Source of the DNA: Plasmodium malariae
Taxonomy: Eukaryota > Apicomplexa > Aconoidasida > Haemosporida > Plasmodiidae
Reading direction: 5' to 3'
Assembly (NCBI RefSeq): GCF_900090045.1
Contig: NC_041786.1
Span: 2,660,501-2,724,500 of the forward strand
DNA: 64,000 bases
Positions 48,502-61,165 of this stretch are shown here, piece after piece. The position numbers and the translations under genes were made by a program. The number at the start of each line of letters is the position of its first letter. Within the stretch, counting starts at the first letter, position 1. The notes under the pieces are model-generated. The model saw only the letters and a list, made by a program, of their open reading frames with translations, was not told the DNA's origin and made no database searches.

Positions 48502-49654
48502 TTGTTCATATAATAAAATATTTGTGCTATTTTTTTTTTTTTTTTTTAATTTATAAATACAATTGTCCAATCTTTTTTATTAGTCTCCTTCATTCAAGAT
48601 AACCTTTTTTTTTTCATTATTGTACTTTGATTTATTGCAAAAAATTGTTTTTTTTTTTTTACATTCATAAAAAGAACTTAAATGTATAAACATGCATATA
48701 TATATATATATACATAGATATAAATTTTCGTGACATAAAATACGTGAGGATGAAAAACATACCCAAACCCTAGTATGTTTGCAAATAATGTAGCTCTACT
48801 TACGTAAATATAGTAGCGCTAAGTAGAACAACAGTGGGTACATAATTACATATACAAGTACGTATATGTATATGCATGTATGTATTATATTTATATGTAT
48901 GTGCGTACATAAGTAAACTAATATGCACATTTTACACTGTTCTGTTATAAATGACCATCTATTTTTTTATGTGTAGCAATTCATTTCATCCTAATAATAG
49001 AAAGTTTTGTCATTTATAGATTACCCAATTCAACAATATTGTTAGTACAAAAAAACAAAACAAACAAACAAAACAAACAAACAAAACAAACAAACAAAAC
49101 AAACAAAATTGATTTTAAAAATTTTAGATATTTATTGTGTGCCTTCTTTATTTTATTTTTTTTTAATCATAAACAGAAAAAAAAAATATATATGAAATAA
49201 ATAAGATAAAAATAAAATAAAAAAAAAAATAAATAAATAAAACAAAATAAAATGATAGATAATGCATAAATAAAACACAGCATTTTTAAAATGCATCATC
49301 TAGCTGCTTTATTTTTTCTTTTCTTTTATTTGAAGAGTTTATTATACCTTTCCAAAAATGAATGCATAAAAGGTATATAAATAATTTTTTGAAGAATACG
49401 GATAGTAACATTACATTTTTCCGCTTTGGTAAAAAGGAATTTTTAAATAGTAAATTACAATATTCTCAAAGTTGGGGGGGCTACTATTAAAAGTGCATAA
49501 ATACGTGTATGTATTTAAGTATATATGTGTATATATATATGTACATAAAAGAATAGATACATGTCAGTTTCAATAAATTTGCACGAGGGCTTCTGTAGGG
49601 CTTCTAACTATTTGAAATACACTTTTTTTTGAATAAAATGTTTTAGGTAGAAGT
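48502..49654. other. Intergenic region
   Basis: Holds the 3' flank of the DDT-WHIM gene and the promoter region of the SEL1 gene. A CAAA-type repeat (AAACAAACAAACAAAACAA, about 49047-49107) and a G7 run at about 49475-49481 are the only distinctive features. No gene seen. Confidence 0.6.
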
Positions 49655-52614
49655 ATGTATAACACGTCCAGTTATTTTAAATCGTTCCCCATTGTGTTAT
49701 TCATCATTTCCCTAATACTACTTCGTCAAAATTGTGTTTGCACACATGATTACTCTGAAAACTCAAATAAAAAAATAGACCACTTTGTTGAAGCGTATGA
49801 CTTACTAGATAAAGGTGAATACGAAAAATCTTTCTCCAATTTAAAAAGCTGTGTTCACTATGATATAAGGTATGTGAACAAGAGTAGATGCAGTTTGCTG
49901 TGCGTATGTACGCATGTATGAGGGGTGTTAAACATATTTGTGAGTGGTTATACATGTGTTCTTGTAGTTATGCATGTATCTTTGTAGTTATACAAGTATG
50001 TAGTTATATATGTGTGCTTGTAGTTATGCATGTATCTTTGTAGTTATACAAGTATGTAGTTATATATGTGTGCTAATAGTTATACGTGTATGTGTTTAGT
50101 AATACATACACGTGGCTTATTACACATATATATCTATCCGCGTCCGTATGAACAGTAGTATAAAGGTGCAACTATTTCCGTATTTACAGATGTTTGACAC
50201 TGAGTGGGGTATTCTATTATTTAGGGCTGAATCCTGTAAAAAGGGACGTATGTAATGCTCTCTATATATGGAAAGTGTGTTCAGATTACGGCAGTTCAGA
50301 TGCTCAATTTTACTTGGCTGTTATGTATTCAAACTATTTTTCTTTACCTAATTTGTATTCATATTATGTTGAAGAAGATGAAATAGAACAGAATATAATA
50401 TTATTTAGAATGTATTTACTTTTAAGAGCTAAGTATTTAGAAAGGGGTATAGCAGTTGGTCTACATCAAAAAAGTGGAAAGTACGAAGAGCAGGTAGAAG
50501 GGGAAGTGGAAAAGGGAGAGGGGAAAAATGAGGGTAAGAAAGGGGGTAAAAAAGAAGGAAAACATACACAGGGAGTAGAAGCAGAAGCAGAAGTAGAAGT
50601 AGAAGTAGAAGTAGAAGCAGAAGGAGAAGCAGAAGGAGAAGAGGAAGTAGAAGCGGAAGTAGAAGCGGAAGTAGAAGAAGAAGACGCTCGAAATTTCCGA
50701 AATGTTCCAATGATCAGCTTTACCCAAAATAACGAGTTAGTTTTGAAAATAAAAAACATAAGGTACAATACTGATGAGCTAAAAGTATATTTTAAGAATT
50801 TGGACAACTTTCCAAAGAAAGATTTTTATGTTAAAAAAGGAAGAAAAATAAATTACAGTCGCAATCATAATTTAAGTTTATTATATTATTATAGTAGTAG
50901 TATAGCAAATCACCCAGGCAGCCTTTTAGCATTAGGAGTAAGATATATGAACGGTTATGGGGTAGAAAAAGACTGTGACACTGCTGCTAGATATTACTTA
51001 AGATTAATAAAGGAGATATTTAATTCTGGTGAAAAAACTGAATTTGAAATTGTTGATTTAATGAGATTAAATGTGCCATATTATGATAGATATAATATAA
51101 ATAATAAAAGAATAAAAAATATTGAAATTTTTCTAGAGTCATCCTTACATGATAACCATCGAATAATAACAATGATAGCACGTAGGTATTTAATGGGAAT
51201 AGATGGAGTAGAAAAAAATTATAAAAAAGCTCATGATTATTTAATAAAAGCAGCTAAATACAACAATTCGGAAGCAATATCTTTATTAGGGTATATATAT
51301 ATGCTTGGCTTAGGAGTTAAAATAAATTATAATAAAGCAGCTGAATATTTTATAAGAGGAAACAAATTAAATGATTCTTTAAGTTTTAATGGATTGGGTT
51401 ATATGCATTTTTTTGGTTTAGGTAATTTTAAAAAAAACCCTAATTTGGCATTTTACTATTTTGAATTATCAGCTAAGAATAATTTATCGTCTGCTCAATT
51501 TAATTTAGCATGTTTGTATTTAAGTGGAGTTGGTGCTGCTCAATCTTTTCAAAATGCTTTCTATTGGTTTTATAAATCATTAAATAATGGAAATTTGTTA
51601 GCAGCATATGTGATTGGATATATGCATTACAATGGAATTATTACTGCAAGGAATTGTAAATTAGCCTTATCTCTTTTAGCGAAAGTTGCAGAAAACCATG
51701 TTTTTATTTTAAATACAACCAATAGAATTATTAGATATACAGAAAAAGGAAGAATCAAAGAAGCTCTATTTTTAATGGCATTACTAGCTGAAACTGGAAG
51801 TGTGCAATCACAAATAAATTTATCTTACAAAATTAACAATCATGACTTTGCATTTTTTTTACCAACAAATGATAAATGTAAAAAAGTTTATGCTAGCAGA
51901 TACCTAGCCATGGCATCTGAGAACAACGATTTTAAGTCTTTGTACACTTTAGGGGACTATGCTTATAAGGGCTATGGGTTGTACATTCGTATATTTCCTA
52001 AGAATAACCTACCCATTAATTCGTTATATGATATAAATCATAGTGAATATTTGTATACCCATGCAGGAATTGGCCAAAGAAGCGGTTTAAAAAATGGTGT
52101 AAAAAATGGCGAAAAAAGTGGAACAAAAAGTGGAACAAAAAGTGGAACACAAAGCAATGCAAAAAACATTGCCAGAATAAGCGCCCGAACCAGTGACGGT
52201 TTCTCAGGTGTGGTAAAGACGAACAAGATAATTTCTACAGATTTCGTGGACGAGGCTGGTATAATTTTCAACGACAAATGGAAATTTCATTTTGGATTTA
52301 AATTTTCTTTTAATGAGGTAGACTACCAACTAGCTTATCACCATTATAAAAGTATAATATCTTATTATCCGAATAATTTTTATGTTATTCAGGCCTTGTC
52401 AAGAGCTTGCTATAACTTAGGGTTCATGCATTATTATGGTATAGGTGTTTCAAAAAATATAGAAAAAGCATTAATTTATTTCAATTCATCTATTAAAATT
52501 TACCCAACGAATAAAGTTCCATCTGTTTTATTTGTCTTATATATAAAATTGAACAAACATTTATATAATTTTAAAAAAAAAATTAAAGATTTTAAAAAGA
52601 TTTTATTTTTTTAA
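49655..52614 (+). CDS. SEL1-repeat ER protein, SEL1L/HRD3-like
   Basis: Exons 49655..49869 and 50190..52614 join in phase 2 to give 879 residues. A signal peptide is present (PIVLFIISLILLRQ, with Cys/Thr after it). SEL1 repeats, the Ala/Gly/Tyr-rich helical pairs of ER quality-control adaptors, are clear: ALGVRYMNGYGVEKDCDTAA, LLGYIYMLGLGVKINYNKAA, GLGYMHFFGLGNFKKNPNLA, NLACLYLSGVGAAQSFQNAF, VIGYMHYNGIITARNCKLAL and, near the end, NLGFMHYYGIGVSKNIEKAL. This number and a secretory signal fit SEL1L/HRD3, the luminal partner of the HRD1 ubiquitin ligase in ER-associated degradation. A Glu/Val/Ala repeat at about residues 200-236 and a Gly/Lys/Ser repeat at about 52080-52155 are insertions. The C-terminus carries VPSVLFVLYIKL then a Lys-rich tail; it is only weakly hydrophobic, so a membrane anchor is uncertain. 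Confidence 0.85.
49930..50105. repeat. Tandem repeat inside the SEL1 gene intron
   Basis: TTGTAGTTATGCATGTATCT and TATACAAGTATGTAGTTATA blocks recur in about two and a half copies of a composite unit near 60 bases. It lies wholly within the 320-base intron 49870-50189. Confidence 0.8.
50575..50690 (+). repeat. Coding Glu-Val/Ala repeat (GAAGTA/GAAGCA)
   Basis: A six-base unit encodes Glu-Val or Glu-Ala pairs in the SEL1 protein, making a strongly acidic insertion ahead of the first clear SEL1 repeat. The complementary strand is open and gives artefactual leucine-rich frames. Confidence 0.9.
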
Positions 52615-54115
52615 TTAAGCATTTTTTTTTTTTTCCTTCATACATGAACATTATATGTATATATATTTATTTATTTCCCCATTTCCAGATATGACATATA
52701 AATTATATGGAAAAATTACTAGAGCATATGTATATTAAATAAAAATGTGCAATTAAAAGAAAAAATTTTCTCACTCTTTTCTCGTTAACTGCTTTGTACA
52801 TGTGAATAATACATGTGCACATATATGAGCAAACTCACACATCCATGTTCACATGTACGTATATATATATATCAAATGGGGAATCCCTTAATAAACAAAT
52901 TCTTAAAGTGGTATATACACAATTTGTTTTGTAAAAATTAAAAAAAAAATTAAGCTCCACTGGATAAATATATATATATTATTACTACATGTTTTGGGAT
53001 ACTTTTTTTAAGTATATTGTTAAATTATTATTAACATAAAATTTATTACATTATTCATTTTCCATTTATGTTTAATTTAATCTGTGAACTTTTTACATTT
53101 AAACACGCGACAATATCTACGTTGGAGTTACAAGTTATCTGTGATATGTACCACTTGAGAAAAAGTAGTTCACGTTATGTTTTGCCGTGTGTAATAAAAT
53201 TTCTTATAATTTTTATAATTATTTTTAAAAATAAGTATTTATAGAAAATATTTACATTATTATATATTTATGATTGTATGTGTATATATAATAGTATTTG
53301 CATTTACATATGAATATATATTTATGTATTATCATTGTGAGTATGTGCACAATACAACTTGTTGCAAACACTTCTGTCTTGCAACGTAAAAATATGAAGA
53401 TGCACAAGTTACTATTTTACGTACATGATACTATTAATTTAAATTCCAAAAAATTTTTAAAAAATCCATTCCTTCTCCCTTAATTAGGCATTTGCTATTT
53501 TAGTTATTTTTATTACCCTATTTGGACTTTTTTTTTTTTTTTTTGTTTCACTAATTTTTCATATATATATATATATATATATATACATTTTTTTTTTTTT
53601 TTTTTTTGTTTTTTGTTCTTAGTAGTATTTATAAATATTAACAAGACAAATATGTAATTCTATTTTCCAAAAATTTTATCTCGAAAAAAAGAAAAATAAC
53701 AATATTGTGTTCAATATACATAATTGCTATAGTGGTTCAGTACAAAAAAAAAAAAAAAAAAAAAAAAAAATAGTAAAATAAAATAATATAATAAAATAAA
53801 ATAGTAAAACAAAATAAAAAAAATAATTGAAAGACCAAGTTAATTTTTATTTTCCATAAGCAAATCACATTTTGTAAAGATATAAAATAATCTTTTTTTT
53901 TTTTTTTTTTTTTTTTTTACTAATGCTTTTTGTGAAAATAAAATTTATCTTATTCATAATGAAAGAATGTTAAATGTTGAAAATGTGACATTATGTACTT
54001 GTTTTATATATATTATTCCATTTTATTTTTATCCTTTTTTTTTTTTAATCTGATCTTTAATTAATTTTATAGTAAGTGTACATGCAAATATATGTATACA
54101 TATAAATGTATATTT

Positions 54116-54310
54116 TAATATGTGTATATATATAAATATGTATGTAAATATATGTATATGTAATTATACGTATATGTAAATATATGTATATGTAAATATA
54201 TGTATATGTAATTATACGTATATGTAAATATATGTATATGTAAATATATGTATATGTAAATATATGTATATGTAATTATACGTATATGTAATTATACGTA
54301 TATGTAAATG
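54116..54310. repeat. 16-bp minisatellite with two unit types
   Basis: Units GTATATGTAAATATAT and GTATATGTAATTATAC are interspersed, about 12 copies in all. Each is almost a Tyr/Val-type open frame but lies far from any gene. Confidence 0.88.
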
Positions 54311-55435
54311 TATTTATGTACATTCATATACATGTGCCTATAAAATGGTATAATTTCAAATATTTAGGAAGTCACAAAATAGAGAAATTCTTTAATAAAA
54401 TCTGCTTTAAGTTTATAAAAATAATTCGAGTGAAGAAATCGAATGCACAGCTTTATTTGTTCAAATATATATATTTATATATTTATATATGTATATACAT
54501 CTATACACATATGATACGTATATACTTTCTTTATTTAATGATTTACCTTCTGTTGGATTTAATTATTTTTTATTGTTTAAAATAGTTTTAGATAACGCTT
54601 CCTTTGAGAGTGTCTAGAAGAAAAATTAAATTTGTTTTAATGATAAAATTTTATACACCCCTCTTATGTATATATATACATGTGAGTATACACATGCTCA
54701 AATTTTTACATATGTTAACTATTCATACGGTATATGTACGTACTTGTGCTTATATACATATTCAAATTTTTATGTACACCGATTGTTCATACCATATATA
54801 CATAAATATATATATATACATGCTTATACCTCTATAAATTCGTGCTTATATGTATGTTCAAATTCGTATATACAATGACTGTAAATGAGGTTTATGCGTA
54901 TATATATTTATGACTTGATTGATAGAAGTTTGTACATAAAAAGTATAATAGAATGAACATATGTATATACATTATCTTTAATTACATATACACACAGTTT
55001 TATAATTATGGATACATTTATACTGTACCATTATCATAAAAATAAAAAAAAAATGAAACATTGTAGTTGTATAGTTTATAGTATGTACATACTTGAATAA
55101 TATAATTTTTTTTTTTTATAGTTATACATGTAATAAAATATATTAAATTATATATGTATACATTATATATATATATATCTATACATTATATATATATATG
55201 TATACATTATATATATATATATGTATACATTATATATATATATATATATAATTATATATTATGTAGTAATTTAACAATTATAGCTTTTGGTAACCCAAAA
55301 CAAGAAAGACATTGCTAAAAAAACCCCAAAAAATATAAAATAAAATTAAAAATATAACAAAAAAATAAAGAAAACGTATATGTTAAAATATATATATTTA
55401 TACATAAATGGAATAAAAAAAATAAATAAATATAA

Positions 55436-55590
55436 ATATAAATATAAATATAACAGTAACAGAAATAACAGTAACAGTAACAGTAACAGTAACAATAAAA
55501 CAGGAACAATAACAGTAACAGTAACAAATAACAGTGACAATGGCAACAGTAATAGCAATGGCAAGTACAGTAGTAACAATGACAAAAGTA
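55436..55590. repeat. AACAGT-type repeat
   Basis: (AATATA)n at 55430-55450 passes into (AACAGT)n with AACAAT and GGCAAC variants, about 20 units. It resembles coding Asn/Ser repeats seen elsewhere in the window, but I find no start, splice context or domain around it. Confidence 0.85.
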
Positions 55591-55759
55591 TAACAATACA
55601 ATGACAAAAGAATAATATTAATAAATAATAAATTAAGATTTTTGCAAAAAAAAAAAATAAAAAAAAATAATATACTGTTATGCAGAAGTAAAAATTAAAT
55701 TAAATAAAATTATCAACAATAACAGAATAAAAAAAATAACATTAAGAAAAATATTAGCA

Positions 55760-55945
55760 AATACAACAAAATATTGAAAATATAGCAAAATATTGAAAAT
55801 ATAGCAAAATATTGAAAATATAGCAAATATTGCAAATATTGCAAATTTAGCAAATTTAGCAAATTTAGCAAATATTGCAAATTTAGCAAAATATTGCAAA
55901 TTTAGCAAATTTAGCAAATATTGCAAATTTAGCAAAATATTGCAA
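55760..55945. repeat. AATTTAGCAAATATTGC repeat
   Basis: Imperfect tandem repeats of two related units, ATTGAAAATATAGCAAAAT (19 bases) and nine-base AATTTAGCA / AATATTGCA. Intergenic, 350 bases before the HPC2-like gene. Confidence 0.85.
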
Positions 55946-56293
55946 ATTATTACAAAGTCCAAATAAACAAGGAAGAAATACATACCGAAATAAAACAAAA
56001 GCAAGGTTATATATAATAGAAATGAAGAAAACCAACGAAAAGGAATTAAAAATACATTTGGTATATAATTATATCGTTCGCGAACCTTTTAACTGCTTGT
56101 TCAAGAAAGAATAACGAAGACTTACAGTAATAAAAGTTTTTATAAAGTTAATTAAAATTTTTCTTTTCGTTCTTTCGTTTTTTCTTTCATTCGTTATTCC
56201 CTTCTTTCGTTCGTCTGTTCATTCTTTTTTTTTTTTTTTTTTTTTTTGATCTGTTTATATAAAAATATATATTTATATATAATGTGAAAATCA

Positions 56294-59200
56294 ATGGCTA
56301 CTGTCGAAAAAAAAAATAAAAATATAGATCATAACCATCATGTAATTGAAAGTTTATATAAAAATGAAAAAAAGATCAAAGGCAGTAACAAAATAAAACA
56401 TGTAAACATGAATGAGGAGAAGAAAGAAGTAGAATTAAACGTTCTTAACAATGTCGAAAATAAAAATGAGAATAATTTAGATTTTTTGGACATGGGAATA
56501 ACTAAAATTAATGATATGAATATGGGCAGCAATAATTTTCGTAGTAATAGCAATAGCAATGTTGTTATAAAAACGAATACTGAAACGGAAAAGGAGGAAA
56601 AAAAAAATAGTTTTATTATTGAAAATAAGAGTAGTTATGAGACAGAGGAAGAGAATTTATTAAATGAGGATGGAAATTTATCAGATGAGGAACTAGAAGT
56701 AGAAGAAGAAAACGTAATTGAAAAGGATTTAATACTTCAAAGATATAAACATGGGATTAACATATACATAAATTTTGATAATCATGATGATGATGTAAGA
56801 AAAAAAAATTGTAAGATTATTGATTTTTATTTAGAATGTTTAAATAAATATAAAAGTGAATGTAGTTTTGTTTATTATCAGAATTACAACAGTAATAATA
56901 ATGTAATTATAAATGAAAATATGGACATGGAACATGTGCATAATACAAAGATGTTATGTGAAAACACTGATAATAGTGTGAATAACTTATCAATCTTAAA
57001 TGATAAAAATATCATAACGAAAAATAAAAGTATTCTAAAAAATACAGTTAATAGTAGCACGAATGGTAGTGGTGGTTGTACTAGTAGTATAACAACTGTT
57101 ACTTCACCAAATGAAGATTTCAAAAACTTTAATCTTCAGAAAAAGAAGCAAGAATATTTAGACCCTTTGTTAAAATGTATAAACTCCCTATCTGATAGGA
57201 TAAACCTACAACATTTAGTAGGTGATCCAACAACTTATTTTAAAATTGGTGGAGGGGATATGTTTTATGATATTAATGATCCATTTTTAGATGACGAAGA
57301 AATGTATAAAGAATTAAATAAAACAAAAAATGAAATAATTTTGACAAGACAAATAGAAGATGAATATAGTGTATGGAGTGCAGATATGTCTGATGATTAT
57401 GTAGATATTAACCCAAATTATTTCATTTCGTTTTATAGCTCAAAATGTAAGTATGTGTCTTATAGTGATGAGGAAGAGAAGGAAAGAAAAAGAAAAAAAA
57501 AAGGAGAAATGGGGAAAAATAAAGAGGATAACAAGGAGTATAATAAGGGGGATAACAAATTGCTTAATATGGAGCATAATGAAGTAGTTCAACGAGTAGA
57601 AGATTGTGAAAAGAAAATACACATTAATGAACAAAATAAAAATAAACATGAAAAAAGCCTACCCCTTAGTGATGAAAAACAACAGAATAATGAAGATATG
57701 GAGTTAGATATTATATATTCCTCTTGTTCGTCCAAATCTGATGATAGTGTAATGGAAATAAGTGAATCATATATTGATATAAATAATTTTGAACAAAACC
57801 CAAATGATTTTATCATATATTCAAGTGAAGGAGATATAGAATCATCTTCATCTGAAGATGAGAATGATGATAACTCACAAGAATCATCTTCATCTGAGGA
57901 GGATATTATATTTAATCCTTATGCATGGAAAAAATTTGAAAAACATATTCCACCCGAGTTTATACACTCTTTTGAAAAATTAGAAAAAGAGCTAGATGCA
58001 CTACCTGTGGAAGTAAATATATCAGATATACAAATAATAATAAAAACATATATATATAAAATTTTTGTACAAGTTATGGATAAACAAAAAAATGTTTTAA
58101 ATCATTTTGATAAAAAATTAAATGATTTCATTGAAATAGATGTAAAGCAGTTGAGATGGCTTACAACTATTATGAGCAAGACATCTAACACTCTCAACGA
58201 TATAGATATATGTAGAATATGGTTTGAGCATATATTTACATATAACACGAAAGTATATATAAATTGTGAAAAGGAATTTATTAGTAAAATAAAACATTCT
58301 CAGATTTTTGAGAAAAATAATAAGACGCATTTGAATAATATTTTGAAGGATATTTCTTCTTGGAAATCTTATCAGGACAATAAGGAAAAGACAAACAAAG
58401 AGTTTACGGAAAGTGGTACAACCATTCATGTTGGTACATCTATTGATGGAAATGCCAGTACCACTAATGGAGGAAGTAATTGCTTACTCAAAAATGGTCC
58501 ATTTTGTAAAAACAGTAGTAGTGATGCACATGAACTCGTTCATGCAAATTCTAACAAATCAGCAATTAATAGCACGAATAAGAATAGCAACATTATCTGC
58601 GAAGTAAATTTTAAAAAGTTTGATAATGAAAGTGGTTCAAACAATTTAGGAGAATATAATAGAAACAACAGTAGTGAAAAAGAGTTAATTGGAAACATTA
58701 GAAAGGATAATGAGGAGAGTAAGGACAACAACATGTTTAGTATGTGTGATAAAGCAGTTAAAGAGGATAAAAATACATATAATAATAATCTTGTAAAAAG
58801 AAGTAGTATAATAATACCACGTACAGATTTGAGTGTAGGAAATATTTACAATATAAATTGTTGTATATCGGGTAGTACAAATAATAAGGAAAGTACAGAG
58901 GAAAACGATAAAATGAAACTAATAAATATAAAAAGCGAATTAGATAATAATGATAATATGTCCATACATTTATCAAATCATAGCACAATAGAGCATATTG
59001 ACGGGGATAAAAATGTATGTAGTGATTATAGCTCCGCTAATAATAAGAAGAATAACTTGCATAATAGGAGTTCCCATAATAATGATATCACTAGGAGTGA
59101 TAATAACACTAATAATGATAGAAGTAATATTGGTATTAGTAATAATGATGGCATTATCAGTGGTATTAATAATGCTTTATTAAAAAATGAGCATATCATA

Positions 59201-60480
59201 AACAACAGACCAGATAATAACACAGGCAGTTTGTGTGCGGATGGTAGGAAATGCAGTGTGGAGAATACGGACGGAAAGGTGAACCAACAGACGTTGAAAC
59301 ATATGGATGATGGTGGAAATGGTATCTATAATAGTAATAGTAGTAACAGTAATAGTAATATTAATGGCGTTGGCAGCGGTAAAACCCCGAAGGGGTGTAA
59401 ATCAACGGATGTGGAAAAAAACAAGGGAACGTGCAAAAATAATGAAAGTACGGATCTGGAAATGGAAACAAATAAAATAAACAAAATGACTAGTATAAAT
59501 GGTACTCAGAAGGAAGACTATAAATCACTGGAAAAGTTTTTCAAAAGATTTTCAGATATATCGCATGATTTGTTGAACTATATTAAAATATTTATTAAGA
59601 AAAAATGCATATTAAAAGATATGATATTAGCAGGTTTTGAAGCACTTGTTGAAAAACAAAATAAACATTTTGTCAAATTACCCTATATGACTTTGTCAGA
59701 AATTTTAACAAACTTATTTAATTTTAGATATAAAACAAATATTATTATTAATGCTGATTATATTGAAGCCCTTGTTGAGTTCTATCAAGATAAATATAAA
59801 GTTGATTTATTATATGATAAAGGAAGGAATAAAAAAGTGTTTCTATTCGATACAAATGAGATGCAAAAATTGAATAATGCCTATTATCGAAATAAGAATT
59901 TGTTCAAAGAAAATAAGATGATATCAAATGATAATGATAATACTTGTAAGGAGGATAATAAAAATAAAGGAAATAATAAAACAGAGTTAGATGAAAAAAG
60001 TTTGGTAAAAAAAGGGAGTACTTGTAGTAATACCTACAGTGAGATGCAACCAAGTAAAGACTTTTGTAATAAATCAAATAATAAGAAACAGTCAACACCA
60101 AAGAATGAATATAATAGTGGAAACAATAACAAACAGTTAAATAAAAAGAAAGGAAATGAATCTTTTAAAAATAGTAATGTTAAGGAAGTGAGTCCCACAA
60201 CCAAAAAGAAAAATAATAAAATATTGTCAAATGAAATAACGAAAAAAAGTGCAGACAAAAAGAAAAATAGCAAAACTGAGAAAAAATTATGTGCTACTCA
60301 TATAATTATATGCTCGGACAATGAGGACAGCGATGATATGAGCGTAACACCAAATAGGAAGATCTCAGCTCCCGAGAAAATAAATCCAAAAAATAAAACA
60401 GAATGTAGAAATATTAGTATGTTTATAGAAAACATAACTAGAAATAAGTATAACACTACTACTGCTACTATTACTACTGC

Positions 60481-60525
<45 letters not shown>

Positions 60526-61165
60526 TAATAATAATAATTATAATAATAATAATTATAATTATAAGTATAATTATAATTACAATGTTGCATCTAATCGTAA
60601 CAGCAGTATCAGCGCTGCTGCTAGTGTCGTTAGAAGCAATAGCTTTAATATGGACAACAACTTTAAGCGAAATTACAACATTAACTATGTTAGTAATAAT
60701 TATAAGACTATTGTTCATGGTAATAACCATAATTATACAAACATTAATAGTAACATGCGCAGTAACATAATTGATAATATTCATAACAACATGAAGAGAA
60801 ATAACAATATTAATACCATTCGAAATATTTTTAGTAATAGTTCAGCAATAAATAGTAATCTTATTAACAAGAGTAATAGCCATTACGATAGTCAGAAAAA
60901 TAAATGCCCTGAGGAAAATCTCTTAATTATTGCTGATGATAAGAAAAGTTTTAATTCTAACCACATGTTAAATGAAAAAATGAAATTATTTAAAAAGAGA
61001 AAATTAAAAAATGATTATCAGTGTAGTAAAAAAAATCAGCATACAAATATACTAAAAATTAGTAAAATTAATGATAAAATGAAAGGGAAAATTACACACT
61101 TGAATGAAAAATGTGCAGTATATAAATGCATAAATGTCGACTCGTCTGATGAAAACAAGTCTTAG
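56294..61165 (+). CDS. HPC2/ubinuclein-like protein (candidate HIRA histone-chaperone subunit)
   Basis: A single exon of 1623 residues starting MATVEKKNKN. At about residues 318-390, GGGDMFYDINDPFLDDEEMY is followed after 40 residues by DDYVDINPNYFISFYSS. This matches the HPC2-related domain of ubinuclein and yeast Hpc2 (Y...DDPFIDDSE...., then GFY...G.L.F), which binds HIRA. Helical segments at about 542-680 (FNPYAWKKFEKHIPPEFIHS...) and 1075-1210 (LEKFFKRFSDISHDLLNYIK... YMTLSEILTNLF) could correspond to the ubinuclein middle domain; this is less certain. The rest is acidic, Ser/Asn-rich or poly-Asn. If correct, it would deposit replication-independent H3 with HIRA in the nucleus. There is no other catalytic or DNA-binding motif. 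Confidence 0.62.
60479..60548 (+). repeat. (AAT)n trinucleotide repeat encoding poly-Asn
   Basis: About 22 AAT codons, with one AAC, code for an uninterrupted poly-asparagine tract followed by (Asn-Tyr)n. Typical of Plasmodium low-complexity insertions and likely to vary in length between isolates. Confidence 0.95.

Larger units (their letters stand above)
52615..56293. other. Long intergenic region with several minisatellites
   Basis: About 3.7 kb, the largest gap in the right half of the window. I see no gene. It contains poly-T/poly-A tracts (53590-53608, 53744-53770, 53892-53918), TA-rich DNA at 55140-55260, and three tandem arrays listed separately. T-rich DNA at about 56150-56250 lies directly upstream of the HPC2-like gene and is probably its promoter or 5' untranslated region. 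Confidence 0.6.

Noticed and set aside
50429..50807. Leucine-rich or serine-rich minus-strand frames opposite the SEL1 gene
   Set aside because: Antisense of the Glu-Val/Ala repeat.
55380..55604. Asn/Ser repeat frame resembling a coding low-complexity exon
   Set aside because: No conserved domain, start or splice context nearby; simple AACAGT repeat.
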